Source of the DNA: an uncultured Christensenellaceae bacterium
Lineage (GTDB): Bacteria; Bacillota; Clostridia; Christensenellales; Aristaeellaceae
Length of the DNA stretch: 6,463 nt
Assembly (NCBI GenBank): GCA_905236495.1
Contig: CAJOPV010000139.1
Coordinates: 1-6,463, forward strand
Direction: 5' to 3'
The position numbers were made by a program, and so were the translations under genes. Under the pieces are notes generated by a model. The model saw only the letters and a list, made by a program, of their open reading frames with translations. It was not told the origin of the DNA and ran no database searches. Shown here in pieces: positions 1 to 5,651 of the stretch (its first letter is position 1; every line of letters begins with the position of its first letter).

Positions 1-7
1 ATACCAT

Positions 8-70
8 AACGCCTGCCGCCTTACCCTTCGGGAGTCGGCAGGACGGCCAACCGCGCTTCGCGCCGGTTGC
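8..70 (-). ncRNA. Candidate structured 5' leader or small RNA with two hairpins
   Basis: Directly downstream of the minus-strand promoter are two adjacent hairpins. The first pairs 48-56 with 60-69 (CAACCG with CGGTTG plus CGC with GCG, one bulged base, three-base loop). The second pairs CCTGCCG at 12-18 with CGGCAGG at 36-42, with an inner CCC/GGG hairpin at 24-32. The minus strand then has an SD-like AAGGCGG, eight bases, and ATG at 7-5, so this may be a leader whose ribosome site lies partly inside the second hairpin. The arrangement reminds me of leaders of small hydrophobic (holin-like, type I) toxin genes in Firmicutes, but this is from memory and the toxin reading frame, if any, lies outside the window. 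It does not match a riboswitch class that I recognise. Confidence 0.35.
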
Positions 71-76
71 CTCGTT

Positions 77-105
77 ATTATACCATAAAATTTCCCGTTT
101 GACCA
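77..105 (-). promoter_or_regulatory. Sigma-A type promoter reading off the left edge
   Basis: Read on the minus strand there is a perfect -10 box TATAAT (82 down to 77) preceded by a 17-base spacer and a -35-like box TGGTCA (105 down to 100), which matches four of six bases of TTGACA. Transcription would start near position 70 and run leftwards into the two-hairpin leader at 8-70. The spacing and the perfect -10 make this the best promoter in the window. The gene it drives lies outside. Confidence 0.6.
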
Positions 106-175
106 GCCCCTGCCATGGAAAAACGCAGGAAAACCGCAACCGACGAGCGGGACGGCCCCATTTTTGCGCAAAACA

Positions 176-223
176 CGAAAAACAAACGCCGCTGGCAGAA
201 ACGGAATTTCCGCCAGCGGCGTT
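176..223 (-). terminator. Rho-independent terminator, minus strand
   Basis: AACGCCGCTGGC (185-196) and GCCAGCGGCGTT (212-223) form a perfect 12-base-pair stem, and most of the 15-base loop can extend the pairing (GAAA at 198-201 with TTTC at 207-210). On the minus strand the stem is followed by TTTGTTTTTCG (186 down to 176), a typical U tract. On the plus strand the stem is followed by GGGATTCC, so it is not a plus-strand terminator. It ends a minus-strand transcript that begins somewhere upstream of 321. Confidence 0.7.
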
Positions 224-321
224 GGGATTCCATTGCAGTCCGCTTCCGCCTTTTTGAAGGCAGCCACGCCGGTCTGCACGTTTTCGATGGCGCCGTGATT
301 GCGTACGATGCGGTCTGCCAT
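178..321 (-). CDS. Short stop-less ORF with strong RBS running into a terminator (remnant or small protein)
   Basis: An ATG at 321 is preceded by an excellent SD, AAGGAGG (336-330), with an eight-base spacer. The protein begins MADRIVRNHGAIENVQTGVA and continues helical and charged (AFKKAEADCNG). The frame has no stop before the intrinsic terminator; it stays open to the left edge, 107 codons in all, but crosses the terminator and an unrelated promoter. A transcript ending in the U tract would carry about 48 codons and no stop. I do not recognise the family. Likely readings: the 5' end of a deleted gene fused to its terminator, or a deliberately stop-less message as known for arfA and brfA ribosome-rescue genes. 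The visible part lacks the basic tail of ArfA. An in-frame upstream ATG at 369 has no good SD. Confidence 0.3.
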
Positions 322-423
322 GAGAGAAGCCTCCTTATCATTGATTGCTGTAATGAGTCGCCGATTCATGCCAAATATCCTTCACGCGCTTTGATATGGC
401 AATCCAATTCGGAACAAACGGCC

Positions 424-435
424 TCCAGCGCTGGA
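424..435. promoter_or_regulatory. 12-base perfect palindrome upstream of mannosidase promoter
   Basis: TCCAGCGCTGGA is a perfect palindrome lying eight bases upstream of the putative -35 box at 444-449. Its position would suit an activator site or an operator of the mannosidase gene. No regulator is identified, and a GC-rich 12-mer palindrome could arise by chance. Confidence 0.2.
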
Positions 436-443
436 TGCTTTGC

Positions 444-472
444 TTGCAGCGCGGACTGTTTCATTGTATAAT
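444..472 (+). promoter_or_regulatory. Likely promoter of the beta-mannosidase gene
   Basis: A perfect -10 box TATAAT (467-472) is preceded by exactly 17 bases and a weak -35 box TTGCAG (444-449; only TTG matches the consensus). Transcription would start near 479, giving a leader of roughly 95 bases before the GTG at 573. A weak -35 fits a promoter that needs an activator, such as the AraC-type regulator whose remnant lies downstream, but that link is inference. A weak dyad (ATAGA 471-475, TCTAT 485-489) overlaps the start region. Confidence 0.5.
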
Positions 473-572
473 AGATAAGGTGTTTCTATCAGGAAAAGCC
501 AGATGATTTACCCCGGAAACAAACCGTTCTCACAAGCGCGGATGCGTGAAAAAAGAAGAGGTGGTTCCTTTG

Positions 573-2996
573 GTGATTTCTTTGCATGAAAACTGGATGA
601 TGCTGGACGGGGAAAAACGCTATCCCTGTCAAGTGCCCTGCTCGGCGTATGATACCCTGATCAGAGCAGGCGCACTGGCCGACCCTTACGCGGGTGAAAA
701 TCAGTGGGCGGCCACCGCGGTCTGCGACCGGGATTTTGTGTTTGAAACTGCGTTTGATCTGTCGGAAAGCATCATGCCCGCAGAGCGGCTCATCCTGCGC
801 TTTGACGGCGTTGACACGTTGGGAAAAATAGAGCTGAACGGCACGCTGCTGGGCGAAACGGACAATATGCACCGCGTATGGGAATACGACGTGACCGGCT
901 TTGTCCGCCCGGAAGGAAACCGTCTGCGCGTCGCCCTTGCTTCCCCGAACCGCTATATCGCAAAGATGCAGGAAAAACGGCCGATTTGGGGCGTTTCGTC
1001 CACGATGGCGGGATATCCGCATCTGCGCAAGGCACACTGCATGTTCGGCTGGGACTGGGGCCCGCAGCTGCCAGACCTGGGCATCTGGCGAGGCGTTCAT
1101 CTGCTGGGGTTTACCGGGGGCCGAGTGCGCTCTGCCTATTATGGCCAGCGCCATGAAAACGGCCGTGTGCTGCTTTCCTGCGCGGCAGATATCGAAGCCT
1201 GGACGCCGGGCCTCACCGCCGTGTTCCGTGTCACCGCTCCGGACGGAACCAATCTGGAAGCGCCGCTGACAGACGGCAAAGCGGAAATCATGATCGAGCA
1301 TCCGAAGCTCTGGTGGGTGCGCGGCCTGGGGGAGCAGCCCTTGTATACCTGCGATACAGTGCTGCTGATGCAAGGCCGGCCAGTGGACGTATTTTCCCGC
1401 CGGGTGGGCCTGCGCACGCTGACGGTATCCCAGGAAAAAGATGCGTGGGGAAAAGAATTCTGTTTTGTCAACAACGGGGTGAAAGTGTTCGCCATGGGCG
1501 CAAATTACATTCCCGAAGATCAGATCCTGCCCCATGCCACGAAGGAACGCACCCTGCGGCTGCTGAACGACTGTAAGGCCGCCAACTATAATTTCATCCG
1601 TGTCTGGGGCGGCGGCGTGTATCCCGACGACGCCTTTTACGATTGGTGCGACGAAAACGGCCTGATCGTGTGGCAGGATTTTATGTTCGCCTGCTCTGCC
1701 TATCGCCTGACCCCGGCTTTGGAGGAAACGATCCGGGCAGAAATCCGGGACAACGTGCTTCGATTGCGCAATCACGCCAGCCTGGGGCTGCTTTGCGGCA
1801 ACAACGAGATCGAATCCGCCTGGGAGGGATGGGGCCTGCCCGACGACCCGGAAGCCAAGGCCGATTACCTGAAATTGTTTGAGGGCATCATGCCGGATAT
1901 GGTGCGGCATCTGGCCCCGGAAACCTTCTATTGGCCATCCTCCCCTTCCTCCGGCGGCGGGTTCAGGGATTCCTCCTCCAACCGGGCAGGCGATATGCAC
2001 TATTGGGCCGTCTGGCACAATTTTAAGCCCATTGAGGCGTTCCGGCAGTATTATTATCGGTTCTGTTCGGAATATGGCTTTGAAAGCCTGCCTGATATGA
2101 AAACCATCCGCTCCTTTGCGCAGGAGAAGGATTTGGATCTGTGCGGCCACGTGATGGAGGCGCATCAAAAATGCACCCAGGGCAACGAAAAGATCATGTA
2201 TTACTTGGCCCAGATGGTCAACTATCCCTATGATTTTGAACGGCTGATCTACTGCTCCCAGCTGGTGCAGGCGGACTGCATCCGCTCCAACGTGGAGCAT
2301 ATGCGCCGCGCCCGCGGCCGCTGCATGGGCAGCGCCTACTGGCAGGTAAACGATTCCAATCCCATCATTTCCTGGAGCAGCATTGATTACTTTGGCCGCT
2401 GGAAGGGGCTTCATTACGCCGCACGCCGCTTCTACGCGCCTGTGCTGCTCAGCTGCGACGACAGCGATCCGGCGCGTCCCGCCCTGCATGTGACCAACGA
2501 CACGCGGGAAGAAGTGAAGGCCCATTTGGTCTGCCGCCTGCGGGACAACCAGGCCCGCGTCCAGCGGGAGTTCTCCGCGGAGGTACATGTTCCCGCACTG
2601 ACTGCCAGGGAGTGCCTGCGCCTTGATCTGTCCGGCGATCTGGCGACGGCGCAGGACAAGCGAACGAAATATATTGAATTCGCGCTGATTCGGGACGGAG
2701 AAGTATTGAGCGCCGGTACCACGCTGTTTGTGCGGCCCAAGGCGTTTGACTTTATCGCGCCCCAAATCGACTGCCGGATCAGCGAAAAGGAGGGGCTCTT
2801 TGTCCTGCAATTCACAGCGTCCTGCTTTGTAAAGAGCGTATGCTTATCGCTGCGGGACTGCGACGCAGTGTTTTCCGATAACTGGTTCGATATCCATGGG
2901 AACGTGCCTGTCACCGTGACCCTGCGCCGGCAAGGGGCGCTGGCCGCAACGAGTGCTGAAGCGCTGCGATTCCAATTGGTTATCGCACATTACTGA
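573..2996 (+). CDS. Beta-mannosidase, glycoside hydrolase family 2
   Basis: Removes terminal beta-linked mannose from the non-reducing end of manno-oligosaccharides or N-glycan cores by a retaining mechanism. At about 807 residues it has the usual length. Numbered from GTG 573: sugar-binding-like domain about 1-165, containing the family signature GWDWGPQLPDLGIWRGV (WDWG at 160-163); Ig-like domain about 180-285; TIM barrel about 295-625; C-terminal Ig-like domains to the end, with FSDNWFD typical of the last one. Acid/base is Glu412 in CGNNEIESAW; nucleophile is Glu500 in FCSEYGFESLP. Other conserved blocks include VWQDFMFACSAY and YWQVNDSNP. There is no signal peptide, so it acts in the cytoplasm. 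The start is chosen because GAGGTG (558-563) sits at proper spacing before GTG 573; the frame is open up to GTG 546, which has no SD. Its own promoter lies at 444-472, and the next enzyme follows 237 bases on. Confidence 0.95.
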   Translation: MISLHENWMMLDGEKRYPCQVPCSAYDTLIRAGALADPYAGENQWAATAVCDRDFVFETAFDLSESIMPAERLILRFDGVDTLGKIELNGTLLGETDNMHRVWEYDVTGFVRPEGNRLRVALASPNRYIAKMQEKRPIWGVSSTMAGYPHLRKAHCMFGWDWGPQLPDLGIWRGVHLLGFTGGRVRSAYYGQRHENGRVLLSCAADIEAWTPGLTAVFRVTAPDGTNLEAPLTDGKAEIMIEHPKLWWVRGLGEQPLYTCDTVLLMQGRPVDVFSRRVGLRTLTVSQEKDAWGKEFCFVNNGVKVFAMGANYIPEDQILPHATKERTLRLLNDCKAANYNFIRVWGGGVYPDDAFYDWCDENGLIVWQDFMFACSAYRLTPALEETIRAEIRDNVLRLRNHASLGLLCGNNEIESAWEGWGLPDDPEAKADYLKLFEGIMPDMVRHLAPETFYWPSSPSSGGGFRDSSSNRAGDMHYWAVWHNFKPIEAFRQYYYRFCSEYGFESLPDMKTIRSFAQEKDLDLCGHVMEAHQKCTQGNEKIMYYLAQMVNYPYDFERLIYCSQLVQADCIRSNVEHMRRARGRCMGSAYWQVNDSNPIISWSSIDYFGRWKGLHYAARRFYAPVLLSCDDSDPARPALHVTNDTREEVKAHLVCRLRDNQARVQREFSAEVHVPALTARECLRLDLSGDLATAQDKRTKYIEFALIRDGEVLSAGTTLFVRPKAFDFIAPQIDCRISEKEGLFVLQFTASCFVKSVCLSLRDCDAVFSDNWFDIHGNVPVTVTLRRQGALAATSAEALRFQLVIAHY

Positions 2997-3013
2997 TCGC
3001 TGATCCGGTATAG

Positions 3014-3160
3014 GTGCGCGCACACGTTCAAAGGGCGCAGGCGCTGATGAATACGGATGCCGCCATGCGGGACGCCGCGGCCAGCTGCGGGTTCAAAAAT
3101 GAATAATATTTTTTCAACGCGCTGAAAAAATCGTCGGCATATCGTCCATCACACGACGAG
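3014..3160 (+). pseudogene. Remnant of AraC-family regulator, C-terminal helix-turn-helix
   Basis: Reading from 3014 gives VRAHVQRAQALMNTD, then AAASCGFKNE, a TAA stop at 3104-3106, then YFFNALKKSSAYRPS. This follows the AraC C-terminal DNA-binding domain closely: the R-x-x-x-A-x-x-L-L helix, the invariant GF-x-x-x-S-YF block and the F-K-K-x-x-G-x-x-P-S tail. The stop stands where a serine is expected before YF, and a second in-frame stop (TAG 3011-3013) stands where a Tyr usually precedes this helix. The N-terminal sensor domain is absent, since the mannosidase ends at 2996. I infer a decayed regulator, probably once controlling these glycosidases. The region supplies the upstream sequence of the next gene. 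Confidence 0.7.
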
Positions 3161-3233
3161 GTTCCGCCGCGGCTCCAGGGAAGGATGGTCGAAAACCGTC
3201 AGAACGGAGCTTGCAAAAACAGGAGGGAAAACG

Positions 3234-4928
3234 ATGCAGAGGCTCTTTTCAGAACATGCCGTTCGTTCCGTCAGGTCTCTGGACGGAATCTGGCAGATCA
3301 CGGCCCATGACGGACGGGAAACCTCCCTGCCTGCGGGCGTTCCGGGGATCTGGGACCGGATTCCGGCGCTGGCGTCCTTCCGCGGAACGGCGGAGTATGC
3401 CCGCAAGGTGCGCTTGAGCCGGGACGGCGGCGTTCTGCTGCGCTTTGGCGGCGTAAGCCATACCGCGCGCGTATTCTGGGACGGCGCCAAGGTAGGCGGG
3501 CATTATAACGCCTTCACCGGCTTTGAGATTCTTTTGCCCAAGGTGAACAAAGGGGAGCACGCCCTGGTGGTGGAGGTGGATGACAGCTACAGCGTTCGCT
3601 CCACGCTGCATGTGCCCAATGATTACATGACCTACGGGGGAATGAACCGGCCTGTGGAGCTCCATGAGGTGGGAGACGGCTATATTGAGCGCATGACGTT
3701 TTATGCCAGGGAAGCGGAAAACGGGAGCTTCACGGCGTACGTCCGCGTCTATGTGAAGGCGCTGCGCGCGCTCCCGGCCGCGTCCCTTGCCGTTTCTCTG
3801 GCCGGAAGCGAAACGGTCTGCACTGTTCCGGGCCTGGCCCCCGGTGCCAGCGCATCCGTGGAAGTCTGCCTGCCGGTATCGGATGTACGGCGGTGGGATA
3901 TCCGGCAGGGAAACCTGTATGAACTGAAAGCGTGTCTCAGGACGGGCGAAACGGAGATCGACGACCTGATCGACCGCGTCGGCTTTCGCACCGTGCGGAT
4001 CGAGGGGGAGGATATCCTTCTCAACGGGAAGAAAGTGCGCGTGAAGGGCTTCAACCGCCACGAGGATCACGGACAGTTTGGATGCGCGCTTCCCCCGGAA
4101 GCCATGCTGGACGACCTTCAGCGGGTCCTGGACATGGGCGGAAACTCCATCCGCACCTGTCATTACCCGAATGATCCGCGGTTTCTCGATCTGTGCGACG
4201 AACTGGGGATCCTCGTTTGGGAGGAAAACCATGCGCGCGCCATTCCGAAGAAGATATTTCACAGCAAGCTGTTCGCCAGGCAGAGCGCGGCATGCAATGA
4301 GGAGATGATCACCCAGCACGTCAATCATCCCTCCATTTTCGTTTGGGGCCTGCTGAATGAATGCGAAAGCGATACGCAGTTCGGCCGAGGAGTATACGCC
4401 GCTCAGATTGCCCAGCTGCGCGCGCTGGATCCCACCCGGCCTATCTCGTTTGCTACCTGTAAGCACTTTGCCGATATCTGCCTGGACCTGGCGGATATCG
4501 CCTCCTTCAATATCTATCCGGGATGGTATACGGGGGATAGCACAGCGGATTTCATCGCTCGGCTTTTCCGATGGGCGGATGAAAACGGGGCCCGGAATAA
4601 GCCCATCCTGATTTCTGAGATCGGGGCGGGGGCCATTGCGGGGTTCCACGATCCGGTGCGGCACGTAAAATGGAGCGAGGAGCGCCAGTGCGATATCCTG
4701 CGGGATCAGCTTCTGTCCGTCCATCAGAGTCCGCGGTGCAGCGGGACCTATATCTGGCAGTTTGCCGACGGAAAGGTTTCGGACGACTGGGCGGTACACA
4801 GGCCCAAGAGCATGAACAATAAGGGGATTATGGATCAGTATCGCAATCCGAAAATGAGTTATATGACGGTCAGAGAGATTTATACGCAGCTGGAATCATG
4901 GAACAGCACGGCGGCCGGCGAAACATGA
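3234..4928 (+). CDS. Beta-glucuronidase-like GH2 hydrolase
   Basis: A 564-residue GH2 enzyme predicted to release glucuronic acid (possibly galacturonic acid or galactose) from beta-glycosides in the cytoplasm. Sugar-binding domain about 1-150, Ig-like domain about 155-250, TIM barrel about 255-564. By eye against E. coli UidA: acid/base Glu376 in WGLLNECES (UidA E413), nucleophile Glu462 in LISEIGAG (E504), Tyr428 and Tyr432 in FNIYPGWY (Y468, Y472), Asp130 in PNDYMTYGGMNRPV (D163), and Asn528/Lys530 in MNNKG (N566/K568), the Asn-x-Lys motif that binds the sugar carboxylate. KWSEERQCDIL and YIWQFAD also match. The segment after the CHYPND motif is shorter than in UidA, suggesting a no-loop type. 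No signal peptide. ATG 3234 has AGGAGG at 3221-3226, seven bases upstream. No separate promoter is evident, so it may share the mannosidase transcript. Beta-galactosidase is the main alternative. Confidence 0.88.
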   Translation: MQRLFSEHAVRSVRSLDGIWQITAHDGRETSLPAGVPGIWDRIPALASFRGTAEYARKVRLSRDGGVLLRFGGVSHTARVFWDGAKVGGHYNAFTGFEILLPKVNKGEHALVVEVDDSYSVRSTLHVPNDYMTYGGMNRPVELHEVGDGYIERMTFYAREAENGSFTAYVRVYVKALRALPAASLAVSLAGSETVCTVPGLAPGASASVEVCLPVSDVRRWDIRQGNLYELKACLRTGETEIDDLIDRVGFRTVRIEGEDILLNGKKVRVKGFNRHEDHGQFGCALPPEAMLDDLQRVLDMGGNSIRTCHYPNDPRFLDLCDELGILVWEENHARAIPKKIFHSKLFARQSAACNEEMITQHVNHPSIFVWGLLNECESDTQFGRGVYAAQIAQLRALDPTRPISFATCKHFADICLDLADIASFNIYPGWYTGDSTADFIARLFRWADENGARNKPILISEIGAGAIAGFHDPVRHVKWSEERQCDILRDQLLSVHQSPRCSGTYIWQFADGKVSDDWAVHRPKSMNNKGIMDQYRNPKMSYMTVREIYTQLESWNSTAAGET

Positions 4929-4995
4929 AAAAACAGCGGATAATCAGAAACCACTGAATCAATGCGCATCCGGCGGCCGCCGCCTGAACGAAAGC

Positions 4996-5029
4996 TTATG
5001 CCGGGGATCCGTCTTTGGCGACGGCATAA
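4996..5029. repeat. Inverted repeat between convergent genes
   Basis: TTATGCCG (4996-5003) and CGGCATAA (5022-5029) are perfect 8-base inverted arms. An alternative inner hairpin pairs CCGTC (5009-5013) with GACGG (5020-5024). It lies between the plus-strand glucuronidase and the minus-strand anti-sigma gene, where a bidirectional terminator would be expected, but neither side has a T tract. The rest of 4929-4995 shows nothing beyond a GC-rich palindrome near 4970-4982. Confidence 0.3.
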
Positions 5030-5040
5030 AAGGCCTTCAT
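4996..5040 (-). pseudogene. 14-codon ORF with strong RBS, probable gene-start remnant
   Basis: On the minus strand GAGGTGA (5050-5044) stands three bases before ATG 5040, with GAGG itself six bases away, an excellent initiation site. The peptide MKAFYAVAKDGSPA ends at TAA 4998-4996 inside the right arm of the inverted repeat. The SD overlaps the stop of the STAS remnant, as in a tightly packed operon. It is either a tiny peptide or, more likely, the leftover start of a third gene in the anti-sigma operon. No homology is recognised. Confidence 0.25.
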
Positions 5041-5043
5041 GGT

Positions 5044-5164
5044 TCACCTCATTGCAAAGCCCGTTATGTCAAAAATCTCTTTGCCGGGTTCGGAAGCATG
5101 GATCACCGTTACAGGCCCTTCCCCCGGTTTATCGTTCATTTCGATCCCGCGTTTTCAAAGCGTC
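5044..5164 (-). pseudogene. Remnant of STAS-domain anti-sigma factor antagonist (RsbV/SpoIIAA-like)
   Basis: Just past the stop of the anti-sigma gene, one minus-strand frame reads DALKTRDRNER before a stop, and the next frame, from ATG 5139, continues GEGPVTVIHASEPGKEIFDI then TGFAMR and a stop at 5046-5044. The block VTVIHASEP...EIFDITGF matches the last strand and helix of STAS antagonists, which usually end ITGF followed by a short D-I-L-like tail. The ALKTRDR piece fits the preceding helix, so the two frames look like one gene joined by a frameshift. The N-terminal half, including the phosphorylated serine, is missing. RsbV/RsbW partners are normally adjacent, which supports this reading. 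I judged the similarity by eye only. Confidence 0.5.
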
Positions 5165-5165
5165 T

Positions 5166-5579
5166 TCATTTCATAAGCTGCTTTTGAATCATCAGGATAT
5201 TGTGCCCGTTCTCATGCCGATATTCCATGCCGTCCATCGTTTTCTTGACCATGAAAATGCCCAAACCGCCCGCTTCGCGCTCGTCGGCGGAAACGGTCAC
5301 GTCCGGGTCGGCCTTTTGCAGCGGATCAAAGGGAATGCCGCTGTCGATGAAGGTGATGGACGCCTTGCCAGTGGATTCATCATAATCGAATCGCACCGTC
5401 GCTTCCCCCGGTCCGTCAGGATAGGCGTAGTGGGCGATATTTCCGAACAGTTCGTCAATGGCCACGTCAATCTGCATCTGGGCCTTCATCGAACAGTCCA
5501 GCGCCTCCAGCTGCTCGTCGATAAACGCCGTGACAGGCGTGATGTTTTCAAGGATTGCCGCTATTGTCATTTCCTTCAA
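5166..5579 (-). CDS. ATP-binding anti-sigma factor / serine kinase, RsbW/SpoIIAB-like
   Basis: A 137-residue protein with a single GHKL-type (HATPase_c_2) ATPase domain. Proteins of this family bind a sigma factor and phosphorylate a STAS antagonist on serine, forming a partner switch. The N-box is IDELFGNIAHYAYP (Glu43, Asn47), the G1 motif is FIDSGIPFDP (Asp79, Gly81) and the G2 motif is EAGGLGIFMVKK (Gly104, Gly105, Gly107). Length is normal. The start is TTG 5579, three codons before ATG 5570: GGAAGG lies about eight bases upstream of the TTG, while the SD-like AAGGA before the ATG is too close. It lies 72 bases downstream of cstA on the same strand. Only a fragment of its expected antagonist follows, and no sigma factor or PP2C phosphatase is in the window, so its target is unknown. 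It could act on a distant partner instead. Confidence 0.88.
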   Translation of the reverse strand: MKEMTIAAILENITPVTAFIDEQLEALDCSMKAQMQIDVAIDELFGNIAHYAYPDGPGEATVRFDYDESTGKASITFIDSGIPFDPLQKADPDVTVSADEREAGGLGIFMVKKTMDGMEYRHENGHNILMIQKQLMK

Positions 5580-5622
5580 GGTGCGTTCCTTCCCTGCGTT
5601 TGCGTTTACTGTATCATGCCCA

Positions 5623-5639
5623 GCCGCTGGCGAAGCGGC
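5623..5639 (-). terminator. Weak hairpin downstream of cstA
   Basis: GCCGCT (5623-5628) and AGCGGC (5634-5639) form a 6-base-pair stem with a 5-base loop, 12 bases after the cstA stop. There is no T tract on the minus strand, so it may only slow transcription or protect an mRNA end. It leaves open whether the anti-sigma gene is read from the cstA transcript. Confidence 0.25.
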
Positions 5640-5651
5640 GCGAGGATCGCC

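Noticed and set aside
367..464. A 32-codon minus-strand ORF starting MKQSALQAKHPALEAV, and an overlapping frame ending IWHESATHYSNQ.
   Set aside because: No SD precedes the first ATG, which overlaps the plus-strand -10 region; no family is recognised. They could be further debris upstream of the stop-less ORF, but I cannot support it.
115..471. A 118-codon plus-strand ORF in the left flank.
   Set aside because: It has no SD, reads antisense through the minus-strand terminator, and has a composition unlike a real protein.
489..2810. A 773-codon open frame on the minus strand opposite the mannosidase gene.
   Set aside because: The plus strand encodes a clear GH2 enzyme with its catalytic motifs over the same bases; the antisense frame has no recognisable domain and is explained by GC-rich codon use.
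3109..3130. TTTTTTCA and TGAAAAAA inverted repeat between the two GH2 genes, as a possible terminator.
   Set aside because: The stem is almost all A/T pairs and its sequence is explained by the conserved YFFNALKK coding region of the AraC remnant.
3249..4799. A 516-codon open frame on the minus strand opposite the glucuronidase gene.
   Set aside because: Same reason: a shadow of a well supported coding gene, with no recognisable motifs.
4925..4957. A 10-codon ORF (MKKQRIIRNH) overlapping the glucuronidase stop by ATGA.
   Set aside because: Too short, with no independent SD; the ATGA overlap alone is not evidence of a gene.
4970..4982. GC-rich palindrome containing a NotI-like GCGGCCGC core.
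   Set aside because: A short self-complementary GC run is expected by chance at this base composition and no function is indicated.
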